Source: Bacteroidota bacterium | GTDB taxonomy: Bacteria; Bacteroidota; JABWAT01 | Assembly: GCA_017303995.1 (NCBI GenBank) | Contig: JAFLBE010000016.1 | Coordinates: 1-64,000 of the forward strand | Direction of reading: 5' to 3' | DNA length: 64,000 bases | In this document: positions 1-9,048 of the stretch, piece by piece | Position numbering within the stretch: position 1 is the first letter of the stretch | How the letters are laid out: each line of letters begins with the position of its first letter | Translations under genes and position numbers: made by a program | Notes under the pieces: generated by a model | Database searches by the model: none | The model's input: the letters and a program-made list of their open reading frames with translations, nothing else | What the model was told of the DNA's origin: nothing

Positions 1-371
1 ACTTGATTCAGCATCCAGTATAAAAGGCATGGATGAGCTTCGCAGAACTTCGTTAGCCGGATCCCCGAAAGCGTTCGGGGCAGGCTAAGTCCGGGATGAC
101 AACTTTTTTAATCAGAATTACCGCATCTCGAAAGGAATTTAATTTACCAAGAAACCCTCCCACCGCTCTGCGTTCTCAGCGCCTCGGCGGTCGAACCCAT
201 CCCCGGTTTTTATTATTTTGATAAAACGTTATCTTGGTGATAAGTTATCAGCCAATTACGCCCGCCCGAACCATTAATCCTTCCCCAATCCCCCATTTTT
301 TTAAATCCTTTTCTTTGGCACGTTATTCGTTACCCTTCTTACTATTTAATCGCAAAATCCGGAAATCCATC
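1..371. other. Intergenic stretch with repeat remnants before the GH5 gene
   Basis: No gene is supported here. Bases 20-102 hold a palindromic repeat remnant (CCCGAAAGCGTTCGGGG, then AAGTCCGGGATGAC) that recurs at 3147-3240. Bases 155-205 hold a remnant resembling the CTCTGCGTTCTCAGCGCCTC family seen again near 42100 and 44540. Closer to the gene are two TTATC/GATAA dyads (220-233 and 238-250) and a TTTGGCAC box at 314-321. Confidence 0.6.
314..331 (+). promoter_or_regulatory. TTTGGCAC box, possible weak sigma-54-type promoter
   Basis: TTTGGCAC followed by GTTAT and TCGTT lies about 40 bases before the ATG of the GH5 gene. The first half matches the -24 element of sigma-54 promoters; the -12 half is poor. 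It is listed because the same octamer stands before three other mannan-locus units, one of them a perfect sigma-54 match. Confidence 0.3.
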
Positions 372-1745
372 ATGCAAACGCTCCGTCATAAACTCCGTTC
401 TTTATCCGAAATTTTTCCTCTGATGACGATCTGGGGGCTGATCATCCTCCTCCTGTTCAGCCTCCAATCGTGCTCGTCACCCGAAACGGCAAAACCTGAT
501 TTTGTGAAAGTGGACGGCATGAAGTTCATGAAAGGCGGAAAAGCCTATTATTTCACCGGAACGAATTTCTGGTATGGAACTTACCTGGGTGCGCCCGGGA
601 AAATGGGTGACCGGGAACGGCTCATCCGTGAACTCGACGGACTCAAAGCGAACGGAATTGATAACCTCAGAATCCTGGCTTCTTCACAGGAATCCCCACT
701 GAATACTTCCCTCGATCCGGCCATCACGACTCAGCCGGGAACTGACAATGATTCTTTGCTTCAGGGATTGGATTTTCTTCTTTCTGAAATGGCGAAACGG
801 GAGATGACTGCTGTTGTTTTCCTCAATAATTACTGGGAATGGTCGGGCGGAATGGCCGTTATGACCGGCTGGTTTGATGGCGGTCAGTTTGAAACCCTGT
901 TCAATGACCCGAAGGCGTTCGACTGGAGTAAATTCATGAATTACTCGGCCACCTTTTACCGAAATGAAAAAGCCAATACCTACTGGCGGGAGTATTTAAC
1001 CAAAATCATCAACCGGAAAAATTCGGTAACGGGTGTTGAGTACAAAAACGATCCGACCATTATGTCCTGGCAGCTGGCAAATGAACCCCGTCCGGGTCAG
1101 GGTGAAGAAGGACTGAAGCACGTTGATGCTTATTACAAGTGGATTGATGAATCTTCAAAGTTTATCAAATCGCTGGATTCCAATCACCTGGTTTCAACCG
1201 GAAGTGAAGGGGCTGCAGGAAGTCTGGATTCAGATGAGATTTTCAAAAAGGCGCATGAAAGCAAATACGTAGATTATGTGACCTTCCATTTGTGGGCCAA
1301 AAACTGGGGTTGGTTCAAAGCTGAGAAAGCAGAAGAAACGTATCCAACAGCAGAAGCAAATGCAATTGATTATGTGAACCGCCAATTAAAAGTTGCACGT
1401 GAACTGAACAAGCCCATTACGATGGAAGAATTCGGGATTGGCCGTGATCTTGAAGCGTGCATGCCGGGAACTCCAACCGTTTACCGGGATAAATATTATT
1501 CAAAATTATTTGAGTTGGTAGCTGATTCTGCTGCTGCCGGAAGCGCCATCGCCGGAACCAATTTCTGGGCCTGGGGCGGTGAAGCAAAAGCCCAGCATCC
1601 TGATGCAAAGTGGTTGCCCGGTGATCCGTTTATGGGTGATCCGCCACAGGAACCGCAAGGACTGAATTCTGTTTTACTGTCTGATTCAACAACCCTGGAC
1701 ATCATCCGGAATCATGCAGAAAAAATGAAAGCGCTGAGGAAATAG
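372..1745 (+). CDS. GH5 family endo-beta-1,4-mannanase lipoprotein
   Basis: Predicted secreted mannanase of 457 residues that would hydrolyse internal beta-1,4-mannosidic bonds. The start at 372 gives a basic N-terminus, a hydrophobic stretch and a lipobox (LQSC), so the protein is probably anchored to a membrane; an in-frame ATG at 423 is an alternative. The body resembles GH5 subfamily 7: an N-terminal FTGTNFWYG strand, the acid/base Glu238 in QLANEPRPG, and the nucleophile Glu353 in TMEEFGIG. It opens a series of same-strand mannan genes and has no Shine-Dalgarno sequence I can see. Family assignment is firm; the subfamily and exact substrate are inferred from motif similarity and from neighbouring GH26 and GH130 genes. 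Confidence 0.88.
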   Translation: MQTLRHKLRSLSEIFPLMTIWGLIILLLFSLQSCSSPETAKPDFVKVDGMKFMKGGKAYYFTGTNFWYGTYLGAPGKMGDRERLIRELDGLKANGIDNLRILASSQESPLNTSLDPAITTQPGTDNDSLLQGLDFLLSEMAKREMTAVVFLNNYWEWSGGMAVMTGWFDGGQFETLFNDPKAFDWSKFMNYSATFYRNEKANTYWREYLTKIINRKNSVTGVEYKNDPTIMSWQLANEPRPGQGEEGLKHVDAYYKWIDESSKFIKSLDSNHLVSTGSEGAAGSLDSDEIFKKAHESKYVDYVTFHLWAKNWGWFKAEKAEETYPTAEANAIDYVNRQLKVARELNKPITMEEFGIGRDLEACMPGTPTVYRDKYYSKLFELVADSAAAGSAIAGTNFWAWGGEAKAQHPDAKWLPGDPFMGDPPQEPQGLNSVLLSDSTTLDIIRNHAEKMKALRK

Positions 1746-1803
1746 GGGAATTGGTTACAGGTCAATGCCTGTCCCGCTACTGCGGGAGGTCACGGGTTAC
1801 TGT

Positions 1804-1852
1804 TCCCCTCCTTTTTTAAAGGAGGGGTGGCAAAGCCGGGGTGGTTTTGTAA
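1804..1852. repeat. Dispersed palindromic repeat, family C
   Basis: CCCCTCC-TTTTTTAAA-GGAGGGG followed by TGGCAAAGCCGGGGTGGTTTT. Related copies occur at 4373-4482, 20724-20818 and 42779-42892, with a degenerate one at 45283-45350. It is non-coding. Confidence 0.75.
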
Positions 1853-1925
1853 AAAAACAAATTCCTTTTTCGGCTCCCTGCGTGTTTCCTTTTGCGTCAT
1901 TGCATTTAATCTTAAAACTCTCAAA

Positions 1926-3050
1926 ATGATAAAAAATGCCGTAAATCTCCTCCACGTCATACCATTCCTGCTGGTTTCCTGTTCGCTGGTGAAGGGCGAT
2001 CAGGACCGGCAGGAATCTGGTTTTCCGGTTACTCCCAATGCCACTCCCGAAACCGTTGCTTTATTCAGAAATCTGATTGAAATCCAGAAAACCCACATTT
2101 TATTCGGACATCAGGATGCAACGCTTTATGGTGTGAATTGGAAGGACATCCGTGGAAAATCAGATGTGAAGGATGTGACCGGTTCGTATCCGGCAGTTTA
2201 TGGATTTGATTTTGGGAGACTTCCGAGTACAGACAGTGCACTTGCAGCCGATAAAACCCGTCAGGCTGTGATCGATGCCTGGGAACGGGGCGGAGTTTCT
2301 ACGTTTTGCTGGCATCATTCCAATCCGGTCACCGGGAAAAACTTTTACGATACAACCCGTGCTGTTTACGCCATTCTTCCCGGCGGAAAATTTCATGAAT
2401 CCTACAAAAAAGTGCTCGATAACATTGCCTGGTACGCCAACAGCCTGAAAGATAAAAACGGCAAATTGATCCCCGTAATGTTCAGGCCTTATCACGAATA
2501 TGATGGCGACTGGTTCTGGTGGGGGAAACCGTTCTGCACACCCGAAGAGTTTAAATCCCTGTTCAGATTTGTGGTTGATTATCTGCGAAACGAAAAAAAA
2601 GTAACCAATTTTCTTTTCTGTTTTTCTCCGGACCGGAAGTTTTACTCAGAAGCCGATTTTCTGACACGGTATCCGGGAAATGAGTACGTTGATCTGGTCG
2701 GCATTGATAATTACTGGGATTTTCGTCCGGATGGCGGAGTTTACGATTCCGTTGCAGTTAAGCTGAAATGGATTTCTGGCTTTGCTTCAAAGCACGGAAA
2801 AATTGCAGCCATGACCGAAACCGGATTGGAAAGCATTCCGGATTCCACCTGGTGGACGAAAAAACTGTATCCGGCAATTCGTCGTGACGATATCAAAATA
2901 GCCTACGTTTTGGTTTGGCGGAATGCCAATGCCAAGCATCATTATGCCCCCATCCCCGGTGGAAAAAGTGCCGAAGATTTTAAGAAATTCCGGAATCTGC
3001 CCGGCATCTGGTTTGAGGAAGATTTGGCTGGATTCAGGGGTAAGAGGTAA
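1926..3050 (+). CDS. GH26 family beta-mannanase lipoprotein
   Basis: A 374-residue GH26 glycoside hydrolase predicted to cleave beta-mannan. The ATG at 1926 gives a lipoprotein signal (IPFLLVSC) while the longer upstream reading runs through repeat DNA. Typical GH26 blocks are visible: FGHQDATLYG near the N-terminus, DVTGSYPAVYGFDFG, WHHSNPVTG, acid/base Glu191 in RPYHEYDGDWFWWG and nucleophile Glu298 in MTETGLE. It shares this architecture closely with the GH26 at 14241, so the two are probably paralogues. Its last five codons (FRGKR) and its stop lie in a GTAAG-rich repeat, so the C-terminus may have been reset by repeat DNA. Endo versus mannobiose-releasing action cannot be told from sequence alone. 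Confidence 0.9.
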   Translation: MIKNAVNLLHVIPFLLVSCSLVKGDQDRQESGFPVTPNATPETVALFRNLIEIQKTHILFGHQDATLYGVNWKDIRGKSDVKDVTGSYPAVYGFDFGRLPSTDSALAADKTRQAVIDAWERGGVSTFCWHHSNPVTGKNFYDTTRAVYAILPGGKFHESYKKVLDNIAWYANSLKDKNGKLIPVMFRPYHEYDGDWFWWGKPFCTPEEFKSLFRFVVDYLRNEKKVTNFLFCFSPDRKFYSEADFLTRYPGNEYVDLVGIDNYWDFRPDGGVYDSVAVKLKWISGFASKHGKIAAMTETGLESIPDSTWWTKKLYPAIRRDDIKIAYVLVWRNANAKHHYAPIPGGKSAEDFKKFRNLPGIWFEEDLAGFRGKR

Positions 3051-3240
3051 GGCGTAAGGGGTAAGGAAGCTGTTGGCGGTTAGCTTTTAGGTTAAGACAA
3101 ATACTAATAAATGGGGCTGTTTAAAAAGAAAAAGATTTGGTCAAAAAGGCATGGATCCCGGATCAAGTCCGGGATGACAACCTCTCAGAAGGGCAAGTGG
3201 CAATGATTTTGTCATTCCCGCGAAGGCGGGAATCCAGTAT
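3035..3240. repeat. Composite of dispersed repeats after GH26 gene
   Basis: A GTAAG-rich run overlaps the end of the GH26 gene, followed by GTTGGCGGTTAGCTTTTAG, then a palindrome ATCCCGGATCAAGTCCGGGAT (3155-3176 region) and CATTCCCGCGAAGGCGGGAATC (3212-3234). The gap up to the next gene has no coding sequence. Confidence 0.7.
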
Positions 3241-3316
3241 TTTTTCTTTTTAGACAGCCTCGTTGCAATTCAATTTTATTTTCTGATATTTCTCCAATTT
3301 CAAAAAGGTCAATCCT

Positions 3317-4324
3317 GTGAAATCAATTCATTTTCTAATCGTCATTTCGTTCCTTTTGGTTTCCTGCGGGAAAGATTCAGATCCCAATCCTGACCCGAAG
3401 ATTCCACCAACCTGGGGAAAATCCCTGAATTATCTGAAAAGTATTCAGGGAACGAAAACGGTGGCCGGCATCCACAACCGGGAACCGAATGCAGATCCGA
3501 CATTATGGACTGATTCCATTTCAGTTATCGGCGGAAAAACACCCGGACTCTGGAGCGGGGATTTTCTCTTTGCTGCAAGTGATGTAAATGAAAGATGGAC
3601 CATGATTTATGAAGCTGAACGTCAATGGAAAAAGGGCAGTCTCGTGAATATCATGTGGCACACCTGTTCACCTGCCTACACCGAACCCTGCGGATGGAAC
3701 AGTACCGGCGTTCTCGATCAGTTAACTGATGCAGAATGGACGTCACTGATCACCGATGGAAGTCCGCTGAATAAAACCTGGAAAGCCAGAATGGATATCA
3801 TTGCACCCTATCTGCAATACCTTGAAAATAAAGGAGTTGAAGTTCTTTTTCGCCCGTTTCATGAGATGAATCAGCCCGTTTTCTGGTGGGCAGGACGCAA
3901 AGGGCCAAACGGTACAGCCAAATTATTTCAACTCACCCACGATTATTTTGAGAAAACCAAAGGACTTGAAAATCTGGTCTGGATCTGGGATTTGCAGGAT
4001 TTCGGATCCCTTGCCGACGATCTGGCGGAGTATAATCCGGGTTCAGACTATTGGGATATTCTGGCTCTGGATATGTATTCAAGTGACGGAACCGGTTATA
4101 CCACGGCAAAATACAATTCGATGCTTGCCTTTGCAGGTGGCAAACCCATTGCAATCGGTGAATGTGAAAAACTGCCGACGTCAGCAGAATTAAAAGCCCA
4201 ACCCAAATGGACGTTTTTCATGAGCTGGTCTGAGCTGACCGTCAAGGCAAACACAACCGTTCAGATCCGTTCACTTTACAGTGCTTCCAATGTGGTAACT
4301 TTGGATGAAATGCCGGGATGGTGA
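3317..4324 (+). CDS. GH26 family beta-mannanase lipoprotein, divergent type
   Basis: A 335-residue GH26 enzyme. The GTG at 3317 is chosen because it gives a compact lipoprotein signal (VISFLLVSC). Motifs are those of GH26 but of a different branch from the copies at 1926 and 14241: IHNRE near the N-terminus, WHTCSPAY, acid/base Glu183 in RPFHEMNQPVFWW, and nucleophile Glu282 in AIGECEKLP. After the signal there is a short Pro/Asp-rich linker (DPNPDPKIPP) as expected for a surface-tethered enzyme. It lies in a same-strand run with the GH5 and GH2 genes. The likely role is surface hydrolysis of mannan or glucomannan; exact cleavage mode is unknown. Confidence 0.88.
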   Translation: MKSIHFLIVISFLLVSCGKDSDPNPDPKIPPTWGKSLNYLKSIQGTKTVAGIHNREPNADPTLWTDSISVIGGKTPGLWSGDFLFAASDVNERWTMIYEAERQWKKGSLVNIMWHTCSPAYTEPCGWNSTGVLDQLTDAEWTSLITDGSPLNKTWKARMDIIAPYLQYLENKGVEVLFRPFHEMNQPVFWWAGRKGPNGTAKLFQLTHDYFEKTKGLENLVWIWDLQDFGSLADDLAEYNPGSDYWDILALDMYSSDGTGYTTAKYNSMLAFAGGKPIAIGECEKLPTSAELKAQPKWTFFMSWSELTVKANTTVQIRSLYSASNVVTLDEMPGW

Positions 4325-4372
4325 GTATTTTCAGGGACAAGTGACGTGGGACAAGGGACGAAAATAAGCAAA

Positions 4373-4482
4373 GTTCCCCTCCTTTTTTAAAGGAGGGGTG
4401 CCGAAGGCGGGGTGGTTTCGTTTTCCCTTTGAATTTATGAAAAACCACCCCCAGCCCCTCCTTTAAAAAAGGAGGGGAGTTA
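4373..4482. repeat. Full-length inverted copy of repeat family C
   Basis: An approximately 110-bp element with inverted ends: TTCCCCTCC...GGGGTGGTTT at the left and AAACCACCCCC...GGAGGGGAGTT at the right. It lies between the GH26 stop and the GH2 start. The paired ends make it look like a small non-autonomous mobile element, although no target duplication was confirmed. Confidence 0.7.
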
Positions 4483-4509
4483 AGACTTTACTATTAACAA
4501 TTTACAACG

Positions 4510-7320
4510 ATGACAAAACTCCTTTTTCTACTCACCCTTCTTTTCCTTCCGGCCACTATGAATGCACAGTACAAACTCAATTTTGGATTATCTCAGCCAC
4601 AGGATCCGGCCACTCTGCCAAAATCGAAAGTGCCGGTTGTTCTGCCAGTGAAAAAGGAAAAAGTCTCGATTCCTACGAAACTGATTCAGGCAAAAGACAA
4701 TGAAATGATTTTGTCAGCCGGGTGGGAGTTAATCGAAGCAGAAAATGCCGGCGCAACCGGAGAAACCATTTCCAAATCGTCATATTCAACAAAAAACTGG
4801 ACCAATGCTGTTGTTCCCGGAACGGTGCTGACGTCCCTGGTTCAGCAGGGTGTTTACCCGGACCCGTATTTTGGCGTGAACAATCTGGCGATTCCCGATA
4901 CCCTTTGCAGAATGGATTGGTGGTACCGGATTTCCTTTCAATCGCCGGAGAAAAAATCAGAAAAAACGTGGCTGCTGCTGAACGGAATCAATTACCGGGC
5001 AATCATCTGGCTGAACGGAGAAAAACTCGGGAAAATGAACGGTGCCTTCGTCCGTGGTGAATTTGATATTACCGGAGTTGTAAAATCAGCCGGGGAGAAT
5101 GTACTTGCGGTTCAGATTCTGCCGCCACCGAATCCGGGAATTCCGCATGAAGAATCACCAACGGCTGGAACAGGTCCGAATGGCGGACAGTTGTGTCTTG
5201 ATGGTCCCACTTTTATTTCATCGGAAGGATGGGACTGGGTTCCGGGAATCCGTGACCGGAATATCGGAATCTGGCAGGATGTCAGGCTGAAATTTACCGG
5301 CGAGGTAGTGCTTTCCGATCCGCAGATCATCACTGATCTTCCTTTGCCTGAAACCACTTCCGCCAAACTGACGATAAACACACAAGTGAAAAACACGTCT
5401 GCATCCGCACAGGAAATTGTCATTTCCGGATCCATTGAAAAAATCATAGTCAACCAGACTGTGACCCTGAAACCCGGAGAAACCAAAACGGTGTCGTTTG
5501 CACCCGATCAGTTTCCCCAGCTGATGATTAAGAACCCGAAATTATGGTGGCCGAACGGATATGGTGAGCAGAATCTTTATTCCGTAAAAATCACCGCCGC
5601 GAAAAAAAGCCTGATTTCCGACGAAAAAACCGTCAGATTCGGAATTAGGGAGATGTCGTATGAACTCAATGTTGACACCCCATCCGAAAAAGGAAAACGA
5701 ATTGAATTTAATCCTGTCAAAGATCAAACGGAAGGAAAACCTCTTTTTGATTTTAACAAAGCAAGGGTTTATAAAGACGGAATTTCAATTGCGCCGCTGC
5801 ATGAGGGAATTGATGCCGGGAAGCTGACTCCACTTGCTGATACCACGATGAATCCCTATCTCGTCATCAAGGTCAACGGACAGCGGATATTCTGCAAAGG
5901 CGGCAACTGGGGCATGGATGATGCCATGAAACAGGTTGACCGGAACCATCTTGAACCGTACTTCCGGCTGCATAAAGACGCCAATTTCACCATGATCAGA
6001 AACTGGACCGGGGAATCGACTGAAGAGGTTTTCTACGAACTTGCTGATGAATACGGACTTCTCGTCTGGAATGATTTCTGGCTGTCAACCGGTGGATATA
6101 ATCTGAATCCGAACGACAATCTGCTTTTTCTGGACAATGCAAAAGAGGTCATCCGCCGGTTCAGAAACCATCCTTCAATTGCTTTGTGGTGTGCCAGAAA
6201 TGAAGGTGTTCCGTTACCTCAGCTTGAAACCCAGCTTGAAGTTTTGCTTGCCGCCGAAGATCCGACCCGGTTTTACAATCCCGATTCCCGTGCTTTGAAT
6301 CTGCGCTGGAGCGGACCCTGGCATTATCAGAAAGATCAAACCGAATACTATAAAAACATTGCTTTCGGGTTTTCAACCGAACTTGGAACTCCGTCTGTTC
6401 CGACTGCAGAAACCATGAGAAGTATGATGGCGAAGGAAGACGTCTGGCCCATCAGTGACGTCTGGTATTACCACGATCTGCACGACGGTCAAAAAGATTA
6501 TCTGGCAACAATTGAAAATCTGTACGGAAAATCAGAATCGCTGGATGATTTTTGCAAAAAAGCTCAGCTCGTGAATTATGACAGTCACCGGAACATGTTT
6601 GAATCGTGGAACAGCCGGCTCTGGAACAACACGAGCGGCGTTTTACTCTGGATGACCCATCCGGCATGGCCAAGTACGGTCTGGCAGGTGTATTCGTCGG
6701 ATTATGAAACGTTCGGATCTTATTACGGATCGAAAAAAGCCTGTGAACCCATCCACGTGCAGATGAATCTGGATAATCTGAAAACGGTTGTCATCAACAC
6801 CACGCTGAACAAAATCGAAAAAGCTTTGGTGAGGTTGGATATTGCCGACCTTGCAGGAAAAATCATCCATCAATCCGAACAAAAACTGGATATTCCAGCC
6901 AATCAGCTTTCAAATTGTGAGAAACTGGATTTACCGGCCAATCTGCCGGATGTTTATCTGGTCAGACTCACGGTTTCTGACCGGAAGGGGAAAATCCTTT
7001 CCCAAAATGAATACTGGAAAAGCCGGATACCCGGCAATGAATTCACCGCTTTCAATTCGCTGGGAAAGACAAAAATTACCGTTAAGCCAGTTACTTCAGG
7101 AAAGAAAAATCAGCTTTCCTTCGAACTGAAAAATACCGGAAAAACACCGGCAATTGCAGTCGATCTTTCGCTGACCGATAAGAAAACAGGCGCACGAATT
7201 CTTCCGTCCTATTTCTCGGAAAAGTATTTTACCTTGCTGCCGGGTGAAACAAAAACCATTTCGGTTGAATTTGAAAACGAAAATCAGCCTGAGCTTTTAG
7301 TTTCGGCTTATAATCTGTAA
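4510..7320 (+). CDS. GH2 family exo-glycosidase, beta-mannosidase or exo-glucosaminidase-like
   Basis: A 936-residue secreted GH2 enzyme with a signal peptide ending in MNAQ. The order is the usual jelly-roll, Ig-like, TIM barrel and C-terminal Ig-like domains. GWDWVPGIRDRNIGIW and CKGGNWGMDDAM resemble the GH2 branch containing exo-beta-D-glucosaminidase and plant endo-beta-mannosidase rather than classical beta-mannosidase. The predicted acid/base is Glu565 in CARNEG and the nucleophile Glu624 in FSTELGTP. It is followed 21 bases later by the next lipoprotein gene, so the two are probably co-transcribed. Context argues for removal of mannose, or of a sugar decorating mannan; substrate is inference. 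Confidence 0.82.
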   Translation: MTKLLFLLTLLFLPATMNAQYKLNFGLSQPQDPATLPKSKVPVVLPVKKEKVSIPTKLIQAKDNEMILSAGWELIEAENAGATGETISKSSYSTKNWTNAVVPGTVLTSLVQQGVYPDPYFGVNNLAIPDTLCRMDWWYRISFQSPEKKSEKTWLLLNGINYRAIIWLNGEKLGKMNGAFVRGEFDITGVVKSAGENVLAVQILPPPNPGIPHEESPTAGTGPNGGQLCLDGPTFISSEGWDWVPGIRDRNIGIWQDVRLKFTGEVVLSDPQIITDLPLPETTSAKLTINTQVKNTSASAQEIVISGSIEKIIVNQTVTLKPGETKTVSFAPDQFPQLMIKNPKLWWPNGYGEQNLYSVKITAAKKSLISDEKTVRFGIREMSYELNVDTPSEKGKRIEFNPVKDQTEGKPLFDFNKARVYKDGISIAPLHEGIDAGKLTPLADTTMNPYLVIKVNGQRIFCKGGNWGMDDAMKQVDRNHLEPYFRLHKDANFTMIRNWTGESTEEVFYELADEYGLLVWNDFWLSTGGYNLNPNDNLLFLDNAKEVIRRFRNHPSIALWCARNEGVPLPQLETQLEVLLAAEDPTRFYNPDSRALNLRWSGPWHYQKDQTEYYKNIAFGFSTELGTPSVPTAETMRSMMAKEDVWPISDVWYYHDLHDGQKDYLATIENLYGKSESLDDFCKKAQLVNYDSHRNMFESWNSRLWNNTSGVLLWMTHPAWPSTVWQVYSSDYETFGSYYGSKKACEPIHVQMNLDNLKTVVINTTLNKIEKALVRLDIADLAGKIIHQSEQKLDIPANQLSNCEKLDLPANLPDVYLVRLTVSDRKGKILSQNEYWKSRIPGNEFTAFNSLGKTKITVKPVTSGKKNQLSFELKNTGKTPAIAVDLSLTDKKTGARILPSYFSEKYFTLLPGETKTISVEFENENQPELLVSAYNL

Positions 7321-7341
7321 TCGGAAGGTATTTAGATCCAA

Positions 7342-8802
7342 ATGAAAAAAACACTTGCCTTATTGGGTTTACTTTTGGGATTGGCTTCCTGTTCACAAAA
7401 TGAACCTGATGATGCAGACATAGTGGATCCGGGTAACGAAGCCCGGTTACCCGTTGAAGCAGCCACACTTGTTGCAGATGCGGGTAATCTGATTTACCAG
7501 ATGAAAGATGGGTATGGGGCAAATGTCACAGCAATCAGTACCAGCATCGTGGTTAGTAAATATGGCGGTAAACTTGGGAGTGCCTATTGTGAACTTCCGC
7601 CGGCCAGTGATAATGCAAGCTGGAATTCAATTTTTGGGTTTATGAACTGGTCAGGGCTTGACTGGATCAGGCTGATGATTGAAATGAATGACTTTGAACC
7701 CGAAAAAGATAATTTTACCTGGGATAGTCCCAATTTTCTGCGATTACTGAAAATACTCGATTGGGCACAGGCGAATGGTGTTAATGTTCTTTTACAATTA
7801 CAGGATAACTGCACAACCTGGAATACCATTCCGGGTCAGGATCCGGCTTACAGTGCACCCCATGATCTGGATGCATTTACAACAGGATTTGCAACCATGA
7901 TGGAGTATCTGGTTAAAACCAAAGGTTACACCTGCATCACCATGTGCAATATTGCAAACGAGCCCATGAACAGCTGGGGTTGGTGGAGAGGTGGAGTTGA
8001 TATTTCTCAGGGATATAAGGCAACCCGGGAGGTGCTTGATAAAAAGGGAATTTCGGTTCCTTTGGTTGGACCAGAATACTTTCAGGATGCGAAGTTTACG
8101 TTGAACTGGAATGCCTGCAAACCGTGGCTGGGTGCATTTGAAACTCATAATTATGCCGATGTCGGGAAGGGTGGATGGGCACTCCGTCCAATTTCTGATT
8201 TGAGTTACCCGGTTTATTGGGGAGAGTTTGGCGGGGGTGACAACTCGAATTATGACTGGAATATCAAAGTTGCAAAATGGTTTGTTGGCGGCGCTAAAAA
8301 TAAAATTGATGGATTCGCCCGCTGGAGTTATCTGAATCAGAATAATATTGACGGGACATTTTCCTACATCAATACCTATCAGGTTGCTGAAATAACGCCG
8401 ATGAAAAATCTCTATTGGCAGGATGGAATGGTGTCCCGTTTTACAGCTAAAAATTCTTATGTCTATCAGGTTACGTCATCAGACAAAGCCCTGACTTCAA
8501 CTTTGTTTAAAAGTCCGGGTGGTAATTTCACCCTAATTGTGGTTTCTGACAATACCTCAACCAACTGGAATACCACAATTTCCTTTGAAGGATTACCCGC
8601 CGGAATTACCCTGAAGAGATATGTTTGTACGCCGGGAACAGTAAAAGATAAAACGAGCGGAGTTTCAATTGCTTCAAATGGTTCCTTCACGGTTGGTCCG
8701 GCTTCCAAATCATTCAAGGATACCATTTATGACAACAGTATTTTTGTGTATTCGACCTACAATTTATCTGACAAGGTGGATGGAATTGTAAGCGATCCCT
8801 GA
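7342..8802 (+). CDS. GH5-like (clan A) glycoside hydrolase lipoprotein
   Basis: A 486-residue lipoprotein (signal ending GLASC) with a TIM-barrel glycosidase domain of cellulase/GH5 type. The acid/base candidate is Glu207 in NIANEPMNSWGWW and the nucleophile Glu295 in PVYWGEFGGG. The C-terminal 110 residues or so look like a beta-rich domain (LIVVSDNTSTNWNTTISF), possibly carbohydrate-binding. It begins 21 bases after the GH2 stop. I cannot assign a subfamily: by context mannan or glucomannan is the likely substrate, but a cellulase-like activity on mixed-linkage glucomannan is equally possible. Confidence 0.75.
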   Translation: MKKTLALLGLLLGLASCSQNEPDDADIVDPGNEARLPVEAATLVADAGNLIYQMKDGYGANVTAISTSIVVSKYGGKLGSAYCELPPASDNASWNSIFGFMNWSGLDWIRLMIEMNDFEPEKDNFTWDSPNFLRLLKILDWAQANGVNVLLQLQDNCTTWNTIPGQDPAYSAPHDLDAFTTGFATMMEYLVKTKGYTCITMCNIANEPMNSWGWWRGGVDISQGYKATREVLDKKGISVPLVGPEYFQDAKFTLNWNACKPWLGAFETHNYADVGKGGWALRPISDLSYPVYWGEFGGGDNSNYDWNIKVAKWFVGGAKNKIDGFARWSYLNQNNIDGTFSYINTYQVAEITPMKNLYWQDGMVSRFTAKNSYVYQVTSSDKALTSTLFKSPGGNFTLIVVSDNTSTNWNTTISFEGLPAGITLKRYVCTPGTVKDKTSGVSIASNGSFTVGPASKSFKDTIYDNSIFVYSTYNLSDKVDGIVSDP

Positions 8803-8876
8803 GCAGAGCAGATTTTGGAAAGAGTTTGTTGAACTTTCATTTCTCTAAATATTAATTCGCCTTTAATTAACCCGGG

Positions 8877-8907
8877 TTGTTTATCAAGAATAATTAACCT
8901 ATTTTTA
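8877..8907 (+). promoter_or_regulatory. Bacteroidota-type promoter before the large T9SS protein gene
   Basis: TTG at 8877-8879, a 20-base spacer and TATTTTTA at 8900-8907, one mismatch from TAnnTTTG. The predicted start of transcription is near 8914, leaving a leader of about 135 bases before the ATG at 9049. The surrounding DNA is strongly AT-rich and otherwise empty. Confidence 0.5.
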
Positions 8908-9048
8908 TCAAAAATTAAAATTAAAGATTCGGTAGCTCCCGAATGCCAATTATTAATGTTATAAACATTTTGCCCCTGGTATTTAAGCTGATACTAAGAA
9001 TAAAGCAAAGAAAATTTAAACAGTTAGAAACCCGATTCCGGAAAGTTT